From contig JBANAY010000003.1 in assembly GCA_037952775.1 (NCBI GenBank), positions 14,508,001 to 14,572,000 of the forward strand: DNA of 64,000 nt, given 5' to 3'. Under the pieces are notes generated by a model. It saw only the letters and a program-made list of their open reading frames with translations, ran no database searches and had not been told where the DNA came from. The number at the start of each line of letters is the position of its first letter. The first letter of the stretch is position 1. Positions 34,890 to 46,825 of this stretch are shown one piece after another. The translations under genes and the position numbers were made by a program. This DNA comes from Clonostachys chloroleuca (Eukaryota; Ascomycota; Sordariomycetes; Hypocreales; Bionectriaceae).

Positions 34890-35085
34890 CTCTAGTATAG
34901 GGTAGACCAGCTATAGGGTAAGCTGGGTCTAGGGTAGGTAAAGCCTATAAGGTAGGCTCAGAAATACTAGAGAGGGATCGTTCAAAAAGGCGTAGTAGAA
35001 GATGCAGGCTCTATAAGAGAAAATAAAGCTCTATCAACTACAGGGTAGCTAAGAAAGATAGACTGTAGGGTAGATAAAAGAGTGT
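34890..35085. repeat. Scattered TAGGGTA-type motifs
   Basis: TATAGGGTA-like words recur at about 34896, 34912, 34929, 35043 and 35067, and again beyond the minisatellite at about 35461 (inverted), 35503 and 35532. The period is irregular. It is somewhat like degenerate telomeric TTAGGG, but no regular array is present. Confidence 0.45.
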
Positions 35086-35194
35086 ATTGGTGACTTGTGG
35101 AATCTCTATCTAGCAGGGAGGAAGCCCTGTACTTATAGGTGTTTCCAGGCCGTAAGGGCCCTGAAGATAACACGTTGCCTTCTGTAATACGGGG

Positions 35195-35440
35195 TCGTAA
35201 CCGCTATAAGGTTCTTGTACAGAGGGATACGAGACCGCTAATGCAGGCGCTATAGCGGACACGAAGTCCGCTAATGCAGCTGCTATAGTGGTTACGAGGT
35301 TCACTAAACTAAGTGCTAAGGTTCTCGTACAGCGGACACGAGGTCCGCTAATGCAAGCGCTGCAGCGGACACGAAGTCCGCTAATGCAGCTGCTTCAGCG
35401 CAATACGGGATCGCTAGCACGGACGCCACAGCGGCCGTTA
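35195..35440. repeat. 33-bp minisatellite with a hairpin in each unit
   Basis: Units starting at 35254, 35331, 35364 and 35397 begin with agcggacacgaagtccgc or a variant. Within each, GCGGAC and GTCCGC form a 6-bp stem around a 5-nt loop. Three consecutive units are exactly 33 bp apart and flanking units are degenerate. Read on the minus strand one unit gives ALADFVSA-like peptides (11 residues), but stops break the frame, so I do not call a gene. Confidence 0.7.
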
Positions 35441-35582
35441 CAGCGGTTGTGACCTTCCTCCCTACCCTATACCAATTATATATCATTTGATCAACTGATA
35501 TAGGGTAATTCTTGATCTATCCTATAGTCTATAGGGTAAATCTTAACAACTTAATCGAAAAAATCAAGCTGGTGTAGAATCC

Positions 35583-35757
35583 TGATTCAATGAGGGAGTA
35601 TAGTTATGGTGTTGCCAAAAGGAGGTGCAATGATGGCCTTATCAAATAGTGCAACCAATTTCTGCTTTTTCGAGACAATGCGCTAAAGTGAGACCTGTGA
35701 TACCAGCGCCAAAAATGAGCACTTTGAAACGCCCTTGTGCTTCTATGTTTGAACTAA
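35583..35757 (-). pseudogene. N-terminal remnant of a FAD-dependent monooxygenase
   Basis: The minus strand reads FKVLIFGAGITGLTLAHCLE with the GxGxxG dinucleotide-binding turn, then after a frame change APPFGNTITILPH. This is the beginning of PaxM/salicylate-hydroxylase-like monooxygenases. Only about 60 codons remain, with stops, at the edge of an AT-rich tract. Confidence 0.6.
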
Positions 35758-35759
35758 GT

Positions 35760-37371
35760 TGAATATAAAATAGTTGCAAGTTAGTAATGGGTTTCGGGAG
35801 GTTAAGTTGCTGCGGGGCTAATAGTTGTCTCTGCTATTGCCTAGCAGAGTCTGAATTAATAGAATAAGAACAAGGATAGGATCCTATTTTATTTAGTATC
35901 TGTTTTAATACGTTATATACTGAGGGAGGTAGAACTCCCTTCGCTAGGCGTTTTTATTTCTGAGGAAGGATTTAGTATATTTATAACTTCAGCTTATTAA
36001 GCCTAATTACCGAATATACCCTACAAATAACACGAATCTATAATATTAGCTCTGCCGTATAATTATGATAGGCAGATGTAAGGTACTATTTCAATATAGG
36101 GCTGGACCCCCTTCCAACACACCGCCTACCTATATTTATCGGTAATTGCGGATTGAAGAAATAACTGTAGCATGTCAGCTCAACACGTTTTGTAGTAACT
36201 CGCCGGGAGCCCGGGGTTTAACCTTAAGAGAGTAAATTTATCTTACCAATCTACTAGCTAGTGCAATTAATCAATATATATCAGCAATCCTCAGCCAGAT
36301 ATATTAGGGCTTTTGAAATTAGTATGAAAGGGTTCATCATTTAACCCATATTATTTGAGAAGACCAACTCAACTCCTAATAAAAACTTTTAATAAGCGAG
36401 ATCTTACATTTTAGAAGGGCTAAACTAAATCAAGTTCCGCTGTGTATTTATTAAGCTTAAGTATACCGGTAACTTCCCCGCACAACCAATTCAGAAAAGC
36501 AGGCGCGAGTCAGTATATTGGACTTAGTGGTTGATCAGACATTCGGATTCATAGAACAGCTCAAAACCACCTGTTGGCGATGATTAGCCCACCTCCTTGC
36601 CTAGCAAGTCCATTAACCCTTACTGGTTGGCCTCAATAAATTGGTTCTATCTTGTTTAGCGACGATTCTGTCTAACACGCGGGGCAGTGCTGTCTTTTGA
36701 TATCCACAGTTGCCTCAACATCTTTATGGGTTCAGTTAGAGACAATCGTCTCGGTATTTAAATTAGTAACTTGAGGTAGGTTATCGAGGCCCTACTGATA
36801 TTTTCATGTGTCTACGCCTCAGTGCTGCGATTCCGATCCGACCTGTGCGGTCTGTCACCACAGCAAGCAGCAAAATAGGTCATGAATTTGTATGGCCCAT
36901 AATAAGGCCCTTGAAAGCAGGCAAGGAAATGTTACGATACTAATAGAGCTCGTACACTTTGGCCAATCATATGAGCACGGTCGTCGCATTTTTCCCTGAC
37001 TGAGACTAGTGGTGGTTGCAACCATAGTACCATCAGAGAGCTGACGCTCTACTGGCTACATAAGCTGCTGTTAGTTTAAAAATAAACTAAGCCAGACTTT
37101 TGCCTTGAAAGAGAGCAGTCAAGGCACGTGGCTATTTATAGTAGACTGAATCTTGACCAGAGGATTCACTACATCAAGATCCTGATTAGGCTCTATTGAC
37201 AACCAACAATAGGTGCTGGTCTACAGATAGGTCGTTGGTTAGTGCCTGAAAGTAGGAACACGTCAGATATCTAACCTTTTAGTAGAGACAAGTAGCACAG
37301 ACATTCTAGAAAGCTATTAAATAGCATGTGTATCCTTGTTCTAGGACCGGCTGAGATTGATGGGAGGTGAA
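35760..37371. other. AT-rich gene-free DNA
   Basis: No credible coding sequence. Stops are dense in all frames. A short inverted repeat, agtttaaaaataaact, lies at about 37073-37088. This is probably heavily mutated repeat DNA whose origin is no longer readable. Confidence 0.4.
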
Positions 37372-37730
37372 CCGAAAAAGTTATATTGATCACTGATAGA
37401 CCGCGGGCATGGACGATCGAGACCCTGTGCTAATGCGCTTGTATGGATATCTCGGAAGAATAGCCAATCATACCGGTTTTAAGCTCGTACCACTTTGGTC
37501 TCATACTTTCGTCCGGTGCAATATCGTTAGCGCAAACCCATAAGCAAACATCTCACCTCGTAAAATAGAGCCAATAAAAAGGCAGCCTGTTCTCGTATAG
37601 GCTGCAAAAAATACCTTTTAAGTTCCGCTCATATAATTAGCTTTTCTCTAGGTCTTAGCTGTAAGCAGAAAGTCCTAGCGGTACTCCTGAACCGTTAGGT
37701 AAGAGATAGTATGACATTAAGTAGACTGGG
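37372..37730 (-). repeat. LTR-like dispersed repeat, copy A (decayed)
   Basis: The sequence matches copies B (59071-59452) and C (54634-55010, opposite orientation) over most of its length. Shared blocks include atctcggaagaatagccaat, acccataagcaaacatctca and gcagaaagtcctagcgg. About 45 bp near one end, present in B and C, is deleted here. It is more diverged and AT-shifted than the other copies. Confidence 0.8.
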
Positions 37731-38325
37731 AGCAATTGGAGTTTCATCTAAGAAGATAAACTACTTCCACCACGAGCAGTTTTTCAGCAAGAGCAGGAGT
37801 TAAATCTCGACTTCCGGAGTGCTTTCAAATGCTGTATGCTATCCCTCTTGAGGAAAAGGGTTAGGGTTCTTGTTCTGCAAGGAAGAGCAGCCTGTTCGCG
37901 AAGATCTTCATTCTGAAGAAAGAGTTGCCTTCAATAAGTCGGAAAATCTTCGTTTTATGCCTCTCATTCGCTTGTGATTAAACGTCAATTTGTTAATTTA
38001 TAGAGGCATAGCAGCATCTATAACTAACAGGCCCCCGAGGTGCCATACGCCAGACAACTCTAGAAGTAGCAGTTAGTTTAATCAAAAGTTGGTGGGAAGA
38101 TGCAAGAATGGTCAGAATTGTGGGGATAGGCGCAGCGTTGCTAAAAAAAACATAGTTTATTGCTAAGCCTGTTAAGGACCCATTCTCGTTGCCATTATTT
38201 ACTAGTGCTGACTAGATTGATTTTACGGTACTGGCTAGCTATTTATTGCTCCCGGTGACCTACTACATTGTCTAAGTTGATTTTCCTTCAGTCTCCTCTC
38301 TATCTAAAAATCAGGGCGTTCTAAA
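37731..38325. other. Intergenic
   Basis: A single gggttagggtt (two telomere-type repeats) occurs at about 37858-37868. No gene is seen until ATG 38326. Confidence 0.35.
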
Positions 38326-39711
38326 ATGTCATTTTTGAACAAGTTCAAGCAGGAGTTTGAAGGCCTCAATCTTAGTAAGTAGCTGAAGCAGGAGTTATGA
38401 CTACAGGATATGAGAGTAATTGAAATATTGATAAGCATACGGTGACACAGGCAGACCTCAAGCCTTCCCTTCCTCCCAGAACCAGAACCAAGGCGGCGTT
38501 AGTCGTTCTGCGCATCAGCAATATGGGCATAATCAACAGCAGCAACCTGGTTATTATCAAGAACCACAGCATCAAGCGTTTCAATATCCAAACCAACAAC
38601 AGGTCCTATGGCCAGTTGGGAATATAGTATCTCCAGAAACGATAGAATATCAACCGCCGGCATCAGCCCCTCCTATTCCTGGCCATTCCCCTTACCATGG
38701 AGGACAATATATTCTACCGTCAGAACCCCCCGGCCCACATACTCCAGCCATCAAGGCCTGATCGTACCACCACCACTCAGTTCGTCCGAGGCTCACTCAG
38801 CATCTCCTATCCCCCTTATAGGCTATGGTGCCCTTCCACAATCTGCTGCGGCTTGTCCAACACCTCCCCGATGGATCCCATACTATCATGAATCAAATAG
38901 CCGATGGTATTTTGTCGAGACCACGGGCAGAAGCAGCTGGGACGCCCCAGGAAATCTCCCTCCTCTGCCTGCTATGCCCCCATACCCCGGAATCAGCAGC
39001 CGGCAGGTCGCTGGACCTTTGCATGTACCTGACATACCTGGACAGTTTGATTCAAGCAATTCAACAGTATTTCAGGCAGTACCTCCGAAGAAGACGTCTT
39101 CTTCCCACACTAATACCATCCTTGCAGCCGCTGGTGGGTTTGCTGCGGGTGGTGTTGCCGGCTACTTCATTAAGGACCGTCTTGGTGAGTTCTACCCTAA
39201 TCGCCCCCTATCATAGTGTAGCTGTGCTGAATTGGGGTTTACACTGGTTCGCTAACAAGATGAATGCACAGATAAGCGGAAGGTCAAGAAGCGTCACGGA
39301 CGAAAGAAAGAGGACTTTGAAGACTTGCTTAAATATCCTGCCATGGAGCAGAATCGAGTCTGCGATGTATGCGACCAAACCTGCTACGGCCCATATGCCC
39401 GTTGCCAAGACTGTAATGATGGCGATTACGACATTTGCCGCGACTGTCTTTCAGGCAGTGCGCTATGTAAGGGCAAGGGTCAGCATCGTCTTATCAAGAT
39501 TTTCCCCGCCTATGCCTGCGATGTTTGCGACCTGGGCATTCGAGGCGACTTTTATCACTGTGGCATTTGCAATGACGGCGAGTATGACGTATGCCAAAAG
39601 TGTTTGGATAAGGGTTGGACCTGCCATGAGGATGGTGATCATGAACTAGAGCACTTTTTCATCCCGCAACGCACACAATCAAGAGACGATGACTCAGATA
39701 GTGATGGATAA
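38326..39711 (+). CDS. WW-domain / double ZZ zinc-finger protein, one frameshift
   Basis: Exons 38326-38374, 38451-39184 and 39272-39711 with canonical introns. After MSFLNKFKQEFEGLNL comes a Gln/Pro-rich linker (HNQQQQPGYYQEPQHQ). Then a WW domain, PPRWIPYYHESNSRWYFVET with SSWDAPG, a Gly/Ala-rich hydrophobic stretch (ILAAAGGFAAGGVAGYFIKD) and two ZZ-type zinc fingers: CDVC...CQDCNDGDYDICRDC and CDVC...CGICNDGEYDVCQKC. The acidic tail ends at 39709-39711. A single 1-nt frame change at about 38740-38760 separates the Gln-rich linker from the WW part. Everything else is open. It is likely a protein-protein scaffold, perhaps membrane-associated through the Gly-rich segment, but the role is unknown. 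The shift could be real or a base-call error. Confidence 0.7.
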
Positions 39712-40389
39712 AGCATCCAAATAAATGAGGCCTTTATACCTCATTCAACAAGTAGCTATGCAGTGTATTCATAGCAGTTACTCTTCTATTTCCCGTCATA
39801 TTACATAGGGGTCTATTTCCAAATCAGTAGATATTTAGTTATATATCATTGCTTTAGGCTTCAGAAATATCTCCATCTGGCGAATTGAATGTACCGACCA
39901 CCAACCTCGAAATAAATGGTCTCTACACAGTCTGACTACCTAAGTCTTTAGCATGACATAGTGTATTACAATCAGAGGCTTATAGCATTATTATCGTGTG
40001 ACTGGATCCACAACTTTTAGAGCTTCCCTCAAAGCCGACAACCACTACATCCTTGAAGACATAGTAACTGGAATTGGATTCTGTCTTCTGCAGCCATATT
40101 ATACACCTATAAATAATAATTCATATCTAAACTTATCTATACACTATGGCACTCCTCAGTAATGAGAGTCCGCCTCCTGTTTAGCCAAATCTACTTTCAA
40201 AATAGGTTCAGACAGAGATGGCACTGCCCTTACTGGAGCTGATTGAATTTGTTTCTGTCTTGGTGAAACACTAATTTGGTACCTGGGAAGGCTAGGAAGA
40301 CTGTCAATACTTGGACGATTTATGCATCTCTGTAAAGTCACACGGCTCAAACGAGAGAAACACGCCGATAGAAGCCTGCTTTATAAGAA
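39712..40389. other. Intergenic, AT-rich
   Basis: Short ORFs only. Nothing recognised. Confidence 0.35.
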
Positions 40390-41535
40390 GGCTATGTATT
40401 AGGAAATTGGATTAGTGTCAGGCATCACAACTCTGGTAGCATTCGCCCTAAAGTCAAGCACCAAATTACGTACTGAGATTCAGTCCTTCCGCTCACAGCC
40501 GCAGCGGGTCCGTGAGATATTAACACGGCTATTAGGCCTGCACTTTGCTTAGCAAAACCCCTCTGAAACAGGGGATCTTAGTCTTAGTGGAGATCTTAGC
40601 ACCTTGAAACTCACACTGGAGTAGTGTAGGGAAGCTTGCGATGATGTTAAGACTGAGCTTCTTCCTTACTGTTCCCGGCTTGGCGTTGACCATACAAGCT
40701 TCTGCGACTGGCTTAAACTGAAATACGGCGGTAGCGATAGTATTATAGGCTTCCGCCAGCAGCTCATCAGGTATAATTTAATTATAGCAATTGCACTAAG
40801 TATTACAAATCTGTAAGAATTTAGCTGCCTTGATTTGTTGAAATCTTTAATTGACATCCTTGCAACTGTGTATTAGCTGCTAGGATCAGCTGCTGACGCT
40901 GAAGGTATTCAGGCATGCAGAGACTCAATTGCAACATCAATACTCAATTTAGAGGCACGCCTCGAGGATATTCTGCAAAAACTTGAAACTCTAACTCCAT
41001 ATATCATCACTAATCTAAACTCAAACACTGCTATCCTATACTATATAGAGAAAGAATAGATAAGCATGGGGAAGGCTCTTTAGTTTTATACTATTCTTTT
41101 AACTCCAATTGAAAAGATACAGGCTGACTTTCAAAATAATCAGGACCCTGACTCAACATCCAGGAGGCTGTTTAGCAAGGGACTCCAAGGCTATATGTAC
41201 TAAATGCGCTTCATGCTAGCTCATCTAGAAAAAATCAGACGAGCGTGGCAAACCGGTTGAGCACTAACCTGGATTAAACATCAGCGGATAATCAAGCCTA
41301 GTTCAGTAAACTCAAAAATGAAGCCGAGACGCTACGACGCTGCCTAGCTTCTTGCGCGGAAGTTGATACATACGTGGAGTCACAAATAAGCAATATTGAT
41401 AACCATGCAGAAGGCAATGGCACGATTGAGTTCCTGGTTTCCATGCCAAGGTGATCAATGGGAAGAACCGAGGTATTAGTCAGAGGCAGAAACAAGCTGG
41501 TGGATATTTCAGAGAAACTTATTTGTGGGAGGCCT
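40390..41535 (+). pseudogene. Helo-like N-terminal domain protein (STAND-associated), RIP-decayed
   Basis: The plus strand reads GITTLVAFALKSSTKLRTEI with QSFRSQPQRVREILTRL, then TLE-CREACDDVKTELLPYC, SFCDWLKLKYGG and GFRQQLIRYNLIIAIALS. This is the pattern of the fungal N-terminal domain found on STAND proteins and related (azaphilone cluster protein L-like) proteins. ETLRRCLASCAEVDTYVESQ and ISNIDNHAEGNGTIEFLVSM near 41320-41455 match the tail of the same short family. In-frame TAGs replace likely CAG codons (for example before CREACDD). The start Met is no longer readable. Functional relatives form membrane-active or signalling helical bundles in cell-death pathways. Confidence 0.6.
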
Positions 41536-41784
41536 AAGATAGGAAGGCAGCTTTTGACTTCGTGACGTTTGTCTACCCGACGTACTATAATTCAATTTTG
41601 GCCTTTTGTTGCATGTATAGCCACGGTTTCTCCTACATAGCATTTCAAGCAAAAGGTGACTGGTCTGTCTGCGCGCCGTTATACATTTGGGAGATAGAAA
41701 TTGATTTATACTTAAACACTGTGAGATTGCGCTTCACCCCTTTTTAAAATCAATACAATTGACATACAACCATCACCCCTCCGC

Positions 41785-42960
41785 TATGAGTCTGAATCTT
41801 ACGACCCATGCTGCCATCTAGGCATCCCAGTCGCCAGATGCTGCTCCTATCCCTCTAGCTTAGCGGCGCCACCAAACTCTCGAAAGCACCTAAGGTACAA
41901 CTACTTATATCTACGGCCGGACGCATCTTGGTAACAACCTTGACACCAAGGGCCTGACTGCCTCAATCAATATTACCCGCCATCAGCAACCTGAGCTGGA
42001 CGGCCTCTGCCGAACGTAACAAGCTCTATGCTATTGACGAGTGGAGCGCCACCATCCAGGCTTTGTAATTTAGACCTTAACACTAATCTCCTCGAACTTC
42101 TGACCGAGTAATGCTAGTACTGGCGTTGTCCACCTCGAGTTCAATATTGGTAATACCTATATGCTGGGCTCAGCCTATGATAATAGTACTATTGCTGTTT
42201 GAATATTGAAGGCGCCCAATCCAAAAATTTTCAAGACTCTTATATCAGATGGTGACCTCGGCACTAATAAAGAGCGCCAGGCCGCCACCCACCATGACCA
42301 GGACAATCAAGACCCTACCGGTCGTTATCCGCCGTGAACGATCTAGTCATTGCTGAGGTCCTCTTGATTGACTCTCAGGACGTCGCTTTAATATCATCAA
42401 CCGGGTGCGAGTCGAGCCCACTGGCTGCGGAACGTGCCACGGCGCGTTGCAATCCTCCATCGGTATAGGTACCCACTACCTGGCTCTATGCGGGTATGCG
42501 GGATAAAGAACGAAGTGGTTGTCTACTCGCTTATATGTGGCTCCGTCGGCATCGAATTTACTCGCACCAGCTCTATATCCACCACCTTAAACCCAGCAAC
42601 GCAGCACAAGGATATCATCAACGCCGGCAGTGGCGAGCTCGTTGTTCCCGGCCTCGATGATATCTATGTGTCAAACCGCATGATGACTAAGGCGACGGAC
42701 AGAATCGCCCACCTAAAGTTTATTCCATATACAGGCACTCTACAGTTCGTCCGCGAAATCTCATCGAGCGGCATGCTGCCCTGCATGATGGTTGTGTCTG
42801 ACACGGGCGGCGCGTTACCGTGGCTATGCAGGATGGATCCCTAGGTGTGTCGGTGTTGCGAAGGCCCCCCTCAGCAACCTCGTTACGAATTAACCTTCGG
42901 CCAGCCCACCAGCGAGTATGTTTGGCAACCAGGACTCTGGTCCCAAATAGTATAACAAGC
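41785..42960 (+). pseudogene. Seven-bladed lactonase (6-phosphogluconolactonase-like) remnant
   Basis: Fragments in shifting frames match fungal Lactonase_7 beta-propellers: LSWTASAERNKLYAIDEWSA at about 41990, DPTGRY near 42315, FNIINRVRVEPTGCG near 42390, and IKNEVVVYSLICGSVGIEFT then DIYVSNRMMTKATDRIAHLK in the open frame 42434-42844. GSLGVSVLRR follows near 42840. Stops and shifts occur throughout. Family members hydrolyse sugar lactones. This copy is dead. Confidence 0.55.
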
Positions 42961-43139
42961 AGATTATGAATGGTTGGGCTCTACATATAAATTCCTTTGC
43001 AGGCATCATGGAGGTGATACAACTGTGAGACTATTTCAAACACGCGAAACAGCATTGGTGATAAAATTCACAATATGTTTATTCTTAATCCCTACTGGCC
43101 CCAATAACGATTCGGATAGTTACCTTTGGTTGATAGGGT

Positions 43140-43720
43140 CCCCAAGGCAGGCAATCAAACAAGCAATCCTGAAGCTGAAAGGGCCGGACATAGAACGCCG
43201 AGAGCGGATAGATCCCTATATCGTGGTCCTATGGTGGCATGATTCTAAATACTATACATACCAAAGGGACCGGTGATGCCGCATGAGATGTGCATCTCGA
43301 GCATTTGTCTGACCACACCGCAATACACATCTACACGGACGGCAGCGGCATCGACGGGCATGTCGGAACCGCAGCTGCATGCACCACAATGCAAGAGGAA
43401 CGAATAGCCTATATGGGGACAGAACAGATCTCAACAATATACGCTGGAGAGCTGCAAGGCGTACTATTAGCCTTTGAGATAGCACAGGATGACAGCAACA
43501 AAGAGCACTAGGAGCCAAGTCTGTATCATCACAGGTAACCTTGCGGCCATCAGATCATCCGCCAAACCCAAGGGCAAATTATGAGCACAAATACTATCAA
43601 CTATGACACCTAACTAATCCATTATATTTAAGTATCATCTCCAGAAACCTTCTACCAAGAATAATCACTAATCATGGCTTTAGTATGAATTTGGTGTTGA
43701 TGCGGATGTTGACAGTGCTT
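43140..43720 (+). mobile_element. LINE (Tad-like) RNase H fragment
   Basis: The plus ORF contains [20 protein letters not shown] and [20 protein letters not shown], matching the RNase H domain of fungal non-LTR retrotransposons (first catalytic Asp in TDGSG, Glu in GELQG). Just upstream, ERRERIDPYIVVLWWHDSKY resembles the linker before this domain. Downstream, LAAIRSSAKPKGKL continues with the third catalytic Asp position altered and stops. No reverse transcriptase part remains. Confidence 0.65.
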
Positions 43721-45752
43721 CTAATCAGACATAGATGTATGCCAGAGATGTCCGAGCTCAATTCAATTCGGCCCCAAGAAGTCGCGAACTAGCGCACTAT
43801 CCCTCTACTTACTTAGGCTCAATAATCCAGGATAGCACTCTTGGACTCTGGTCGCAGCGAGATAGTGACGGACATAGGATGCACACTCCACTGCTCCCTA
43901 ACCGGCAAGCGACTTAGACGTCGAATGATCAATCCGGGCGGCGGCGAGCAATCTACAACAATGACAACCGAGATACAATTGATGTTGTTACTCATAATCC
44001 AGCGCTAAGAAGGCCAGGTCGTCCAAATGACCCGTATACTACATCCAAATAGTACCCGCGGAATCGTCGATAGCGTCAGCCTTGAGTGTATTACCTCCCA
44101 ACTTAAGTCCCATCCGTCTCCATGCCGGAGAACCAGCTGATGAGATCGCGCTTCAACGTGCTTACACCTATGTTGTTATCGACTCTTGTTGTTTGACCAT
44201 ACACCAGGTACGAGAACGCTTCCTTTTGTTTAAACTACTAGACAGGCAGCATCAACCCACTTCCTTCGAAGTTTTCTTTATCTAGTTTACAGTAGATTGT
44301 TCATCACATTGTCTTTTATTTCGCGCAACTGGCATGCTTCTGCATAGATAGTTTAGATAGATTCTCGTCGATTAGACGCTTCAATAAATAGAATAGATAT
44401 ATCAATCATCTCACGCAATACCAAGACTTTTATTAATGTGCTTTCACTGGATTTTTTTTATACAGGCAATGGTGCATGTCCGATTTATTATATCACTCGC
44501 TTCACACCACACGGTGACTGGACCGAAGCTGAACCAACAACGTACTGCTGTCCTTGGCTTTCACCTTGGAAAAATTAAACTGGACGGCTATGGTGAATAA
44601 TAAGATTCAGAGATAGCGCCAGGGGTAGAAAGATTTACTGCAAAGAAGCCAGGGGATAATAGGAGCAGGTTCCGCATTTATTTCCTGTGACCCTTTAACA
44701 TCCTCTATTAGAGAGCTTTATATAATAAGGCGAGTTAATCGGCTTCGTCGCCGCGAGGAGGGCTCCGAGCGATCGGAGGCTGGGGTGTTTAACTTGCTTG
44801 CGATTGATGGTTGTTGCATCGTCCGAGATGATCGTCATTATCTCTTGAAGGACCCGGTCGCTGGCTACAGCTGGGCCCTGACTGGTAGGGATATTGATGT
44901 TAGATACCGATATTATCGCAAGCTGAAGAAGGATGTGTGCTTATGAGCACCAGGGGGGTATGGCTAAGTTATATATTGGCCAGCCCTCATTAGTAGAGTT
45001 TTGGAGGTATTAATGCCTATGCCTGGGCTAATTATGTTGAGTTTAAAGGTTTTCTTTTTATATGAAAGGTTTGGGTATGGAATATAATTGTGTTATTAAT
45101 TAACTGTGTGATCTGATTACATGTGTAGCCTGATCTTGGGATATCCCTTGCTTATGGCGATATAAAAAAATAAATAAGTAATAAGGCGAGTACTCTCCAG
45201 CTATAAGATGATGATGCTTAAGGCGAGGTGAGACATGGTGGCTTATTTAAGGACATCGCTCGCCATCAGCGCCTGATTTACTTTATTACACTCTACACTG
45301 CATCCGGGGTCGCCGTTTCTACAAAAGAATGGACAAATGATATTGTGGAGTTAGCATGAAAGTGGATAGGAGACTACTGGTTAAACCTCGGGAGGGGAAT
45401 CCCAAAAGGGGAAGAAAAAGGCTGTCTGGCAAGAGATCCGTGTGCTCTCCGCACGTTAAGCTGGCAAGGGGCCGATTAGTAGTTGGGTCGGTGACGACCA
45501 GCGAATACCAGCTGTTGTAGGTAATAACTTTTGCATTTGTGTCCTAAAGGGTATCTTTTGTATCTAATCCTTTGCTTTTCCCGAGTTCGCTTCGCGGTGT
45601 CACCATGGTTGCGTTGGTGGGGAGTGTAATGTGTATTTGGTACAGACTCTGTAGCTTGGTGTGTTGAAACTTTTTTTCACTCAAAATCTCTCTAGGTTTT
45701 CACCACTATTTAAAGCTCCCTCGAAAGCTTTTGAGAATGAAGTGATAGAAAA
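43721..45752. other. AT-rich gene-poor stretch with one unrecognised coding-like segment
   Basis: At 44728-44946 (plus) an open frame of about 70 codons contains AGVFNLLAIDGCCIVRDDRH and YSWALTGRDIDVRYRYYRKL. It looks like real protein sequence but I do not know the family and no start is visible. The remainder has dense stops. Confidence 0.3.
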
Positions 45753-46825
45753 TCACATATAAGGCGTTGCCGAATCGGTCGCGCCGTGTTTCATCCTTAT
45801 GTGCCGTTGTAGGTTATCCTTCCTCGTCAAGCCTTTCCTGCAAAACGGGCAGAAATGTGAATGTTTCCCGTCTTGCTTATTTTTATGAGTTGTGATATGC
45901 CTCCTCATCTCGGATTGAGAGGATGCTCTCCATTCGCAGAACGGGCATTGAACTGGTTTGAAGTGAGCACGTAAATGTTTCCTACCAAGTCCAGAAATTG
46001 TCAGCCTAAGGGAAACTCGTTTACGTTAGAGACTGGGGGGTTCTTACCTGCAACTTCCTTCTGAAGGGAAGGACCTGTCACAGAGCTCCGCAGGACATTT
46101 CTCGCCGGTACAGTGCTCCCACGTGCACGTACTTCCTTTGCATTTAGGCACCCCGCAGTAATACCGGCGAGTCGTGACCATGATCGAGTGGGCTAATGGT
46201 GGAATCTCCCACTCATAAAATTCCTGGGATTGGGAAGAGTTGCCACTCTCACCAGCTTCGTGCTGTTCTTGGTCCCTCGCCTGATATGAATGCTTCGTAT
46301 GCTCCTCTTCTCTTAGGCGGGCTGTTAGGTTGGCTCGCCTTTCTAGTTCTTGTTCGCCCAGTTGCCAGTGCATTGCCTCGGCAGCCCGCCATCCGACACC
46401 CAACTCGTCTCCTACTTGTTTCCACATATCCCCCTTCAATCTAGCGCATGTTAGAGTCTTTTGGTTGAGGCACATCTTCATCTCGGGGGAATCCCACACA
46501 CGCACCTGTGATATACCTCCGAGAACCCGTTTTTCGTTCTCTCTGTGACTTGTAGATTCTGATAGTGCTTGTAATACTCTGAACAGCTGAACGAACTTCT
46601 CTCTGGTATCTGTTCAGCAATCTCGTCCCATCCCACCCCTCGGCTCCGCAGCTTGACAATGAACCTGTCTTCGACAGCCCGTTTGTCTGCCCAGTGTTCG
46701 TAGTAACTGCGGCAATGGCTTTCAGATCTCCCAGGAAGCCGTGCTGAAATCACCTGCCAATCGACTCCTCGTTCCCGGGACATAAATATGAGATCCTCCT
46801 CACTTTCTGACCAGCGAGCACTCAT
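45753..46825 (-). CDS. Three Myb/SANT-like repeats plus C2H2 zinc fingers, probable DNA-binding protein
   Basis: ATG at 46825. Exon 1 (46825-46550) has RWSESEEDLIFMSRERGVDW and a second unit with GVGWDEIAEQIPERSSFSCS. A proposed 44-nt intron (46549-46506, unusual gtcaca donor) leads in phase 0 to RVWDSPEMKMCLNQKTL and a third unit (WKQVGDELGVGWRAAEAMHW). After a Gln/Glu-rich linker come a Cys-rich segment and, across intron 46047-45982, C2H2 fingers QCPFCEWRASSQSEMRRHIT and FCPFCRKGLTRKDNLQRHIR. Stop at 45755-45753. Total 320 residues with no lesions if intron 1 is right. It is one of the few intact genes here and probably a nuclear regulator. Without intron 1 a frameshift would be needed. 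Confidence 0.75.

Noticed and set aside
35110..35304. Minus-strand ORF across the minisatellite with repeating ALADFVSA-like peptides
   Set aside because: It lacks an ATG, and adjoining repeat units contain stops; better explained as repeat DNA than as a gene.
36820..36960. GHEFV-like reading suggesting a decayed alcohol/threonine dehydrogenase
   Set aside because: Only five or six residues match; the surrounding sequence does not follow the family.
37856..37868. Telomere-type gggttagggtt
   Set aside because: Two repeats only; expected by chance in a window of this size.
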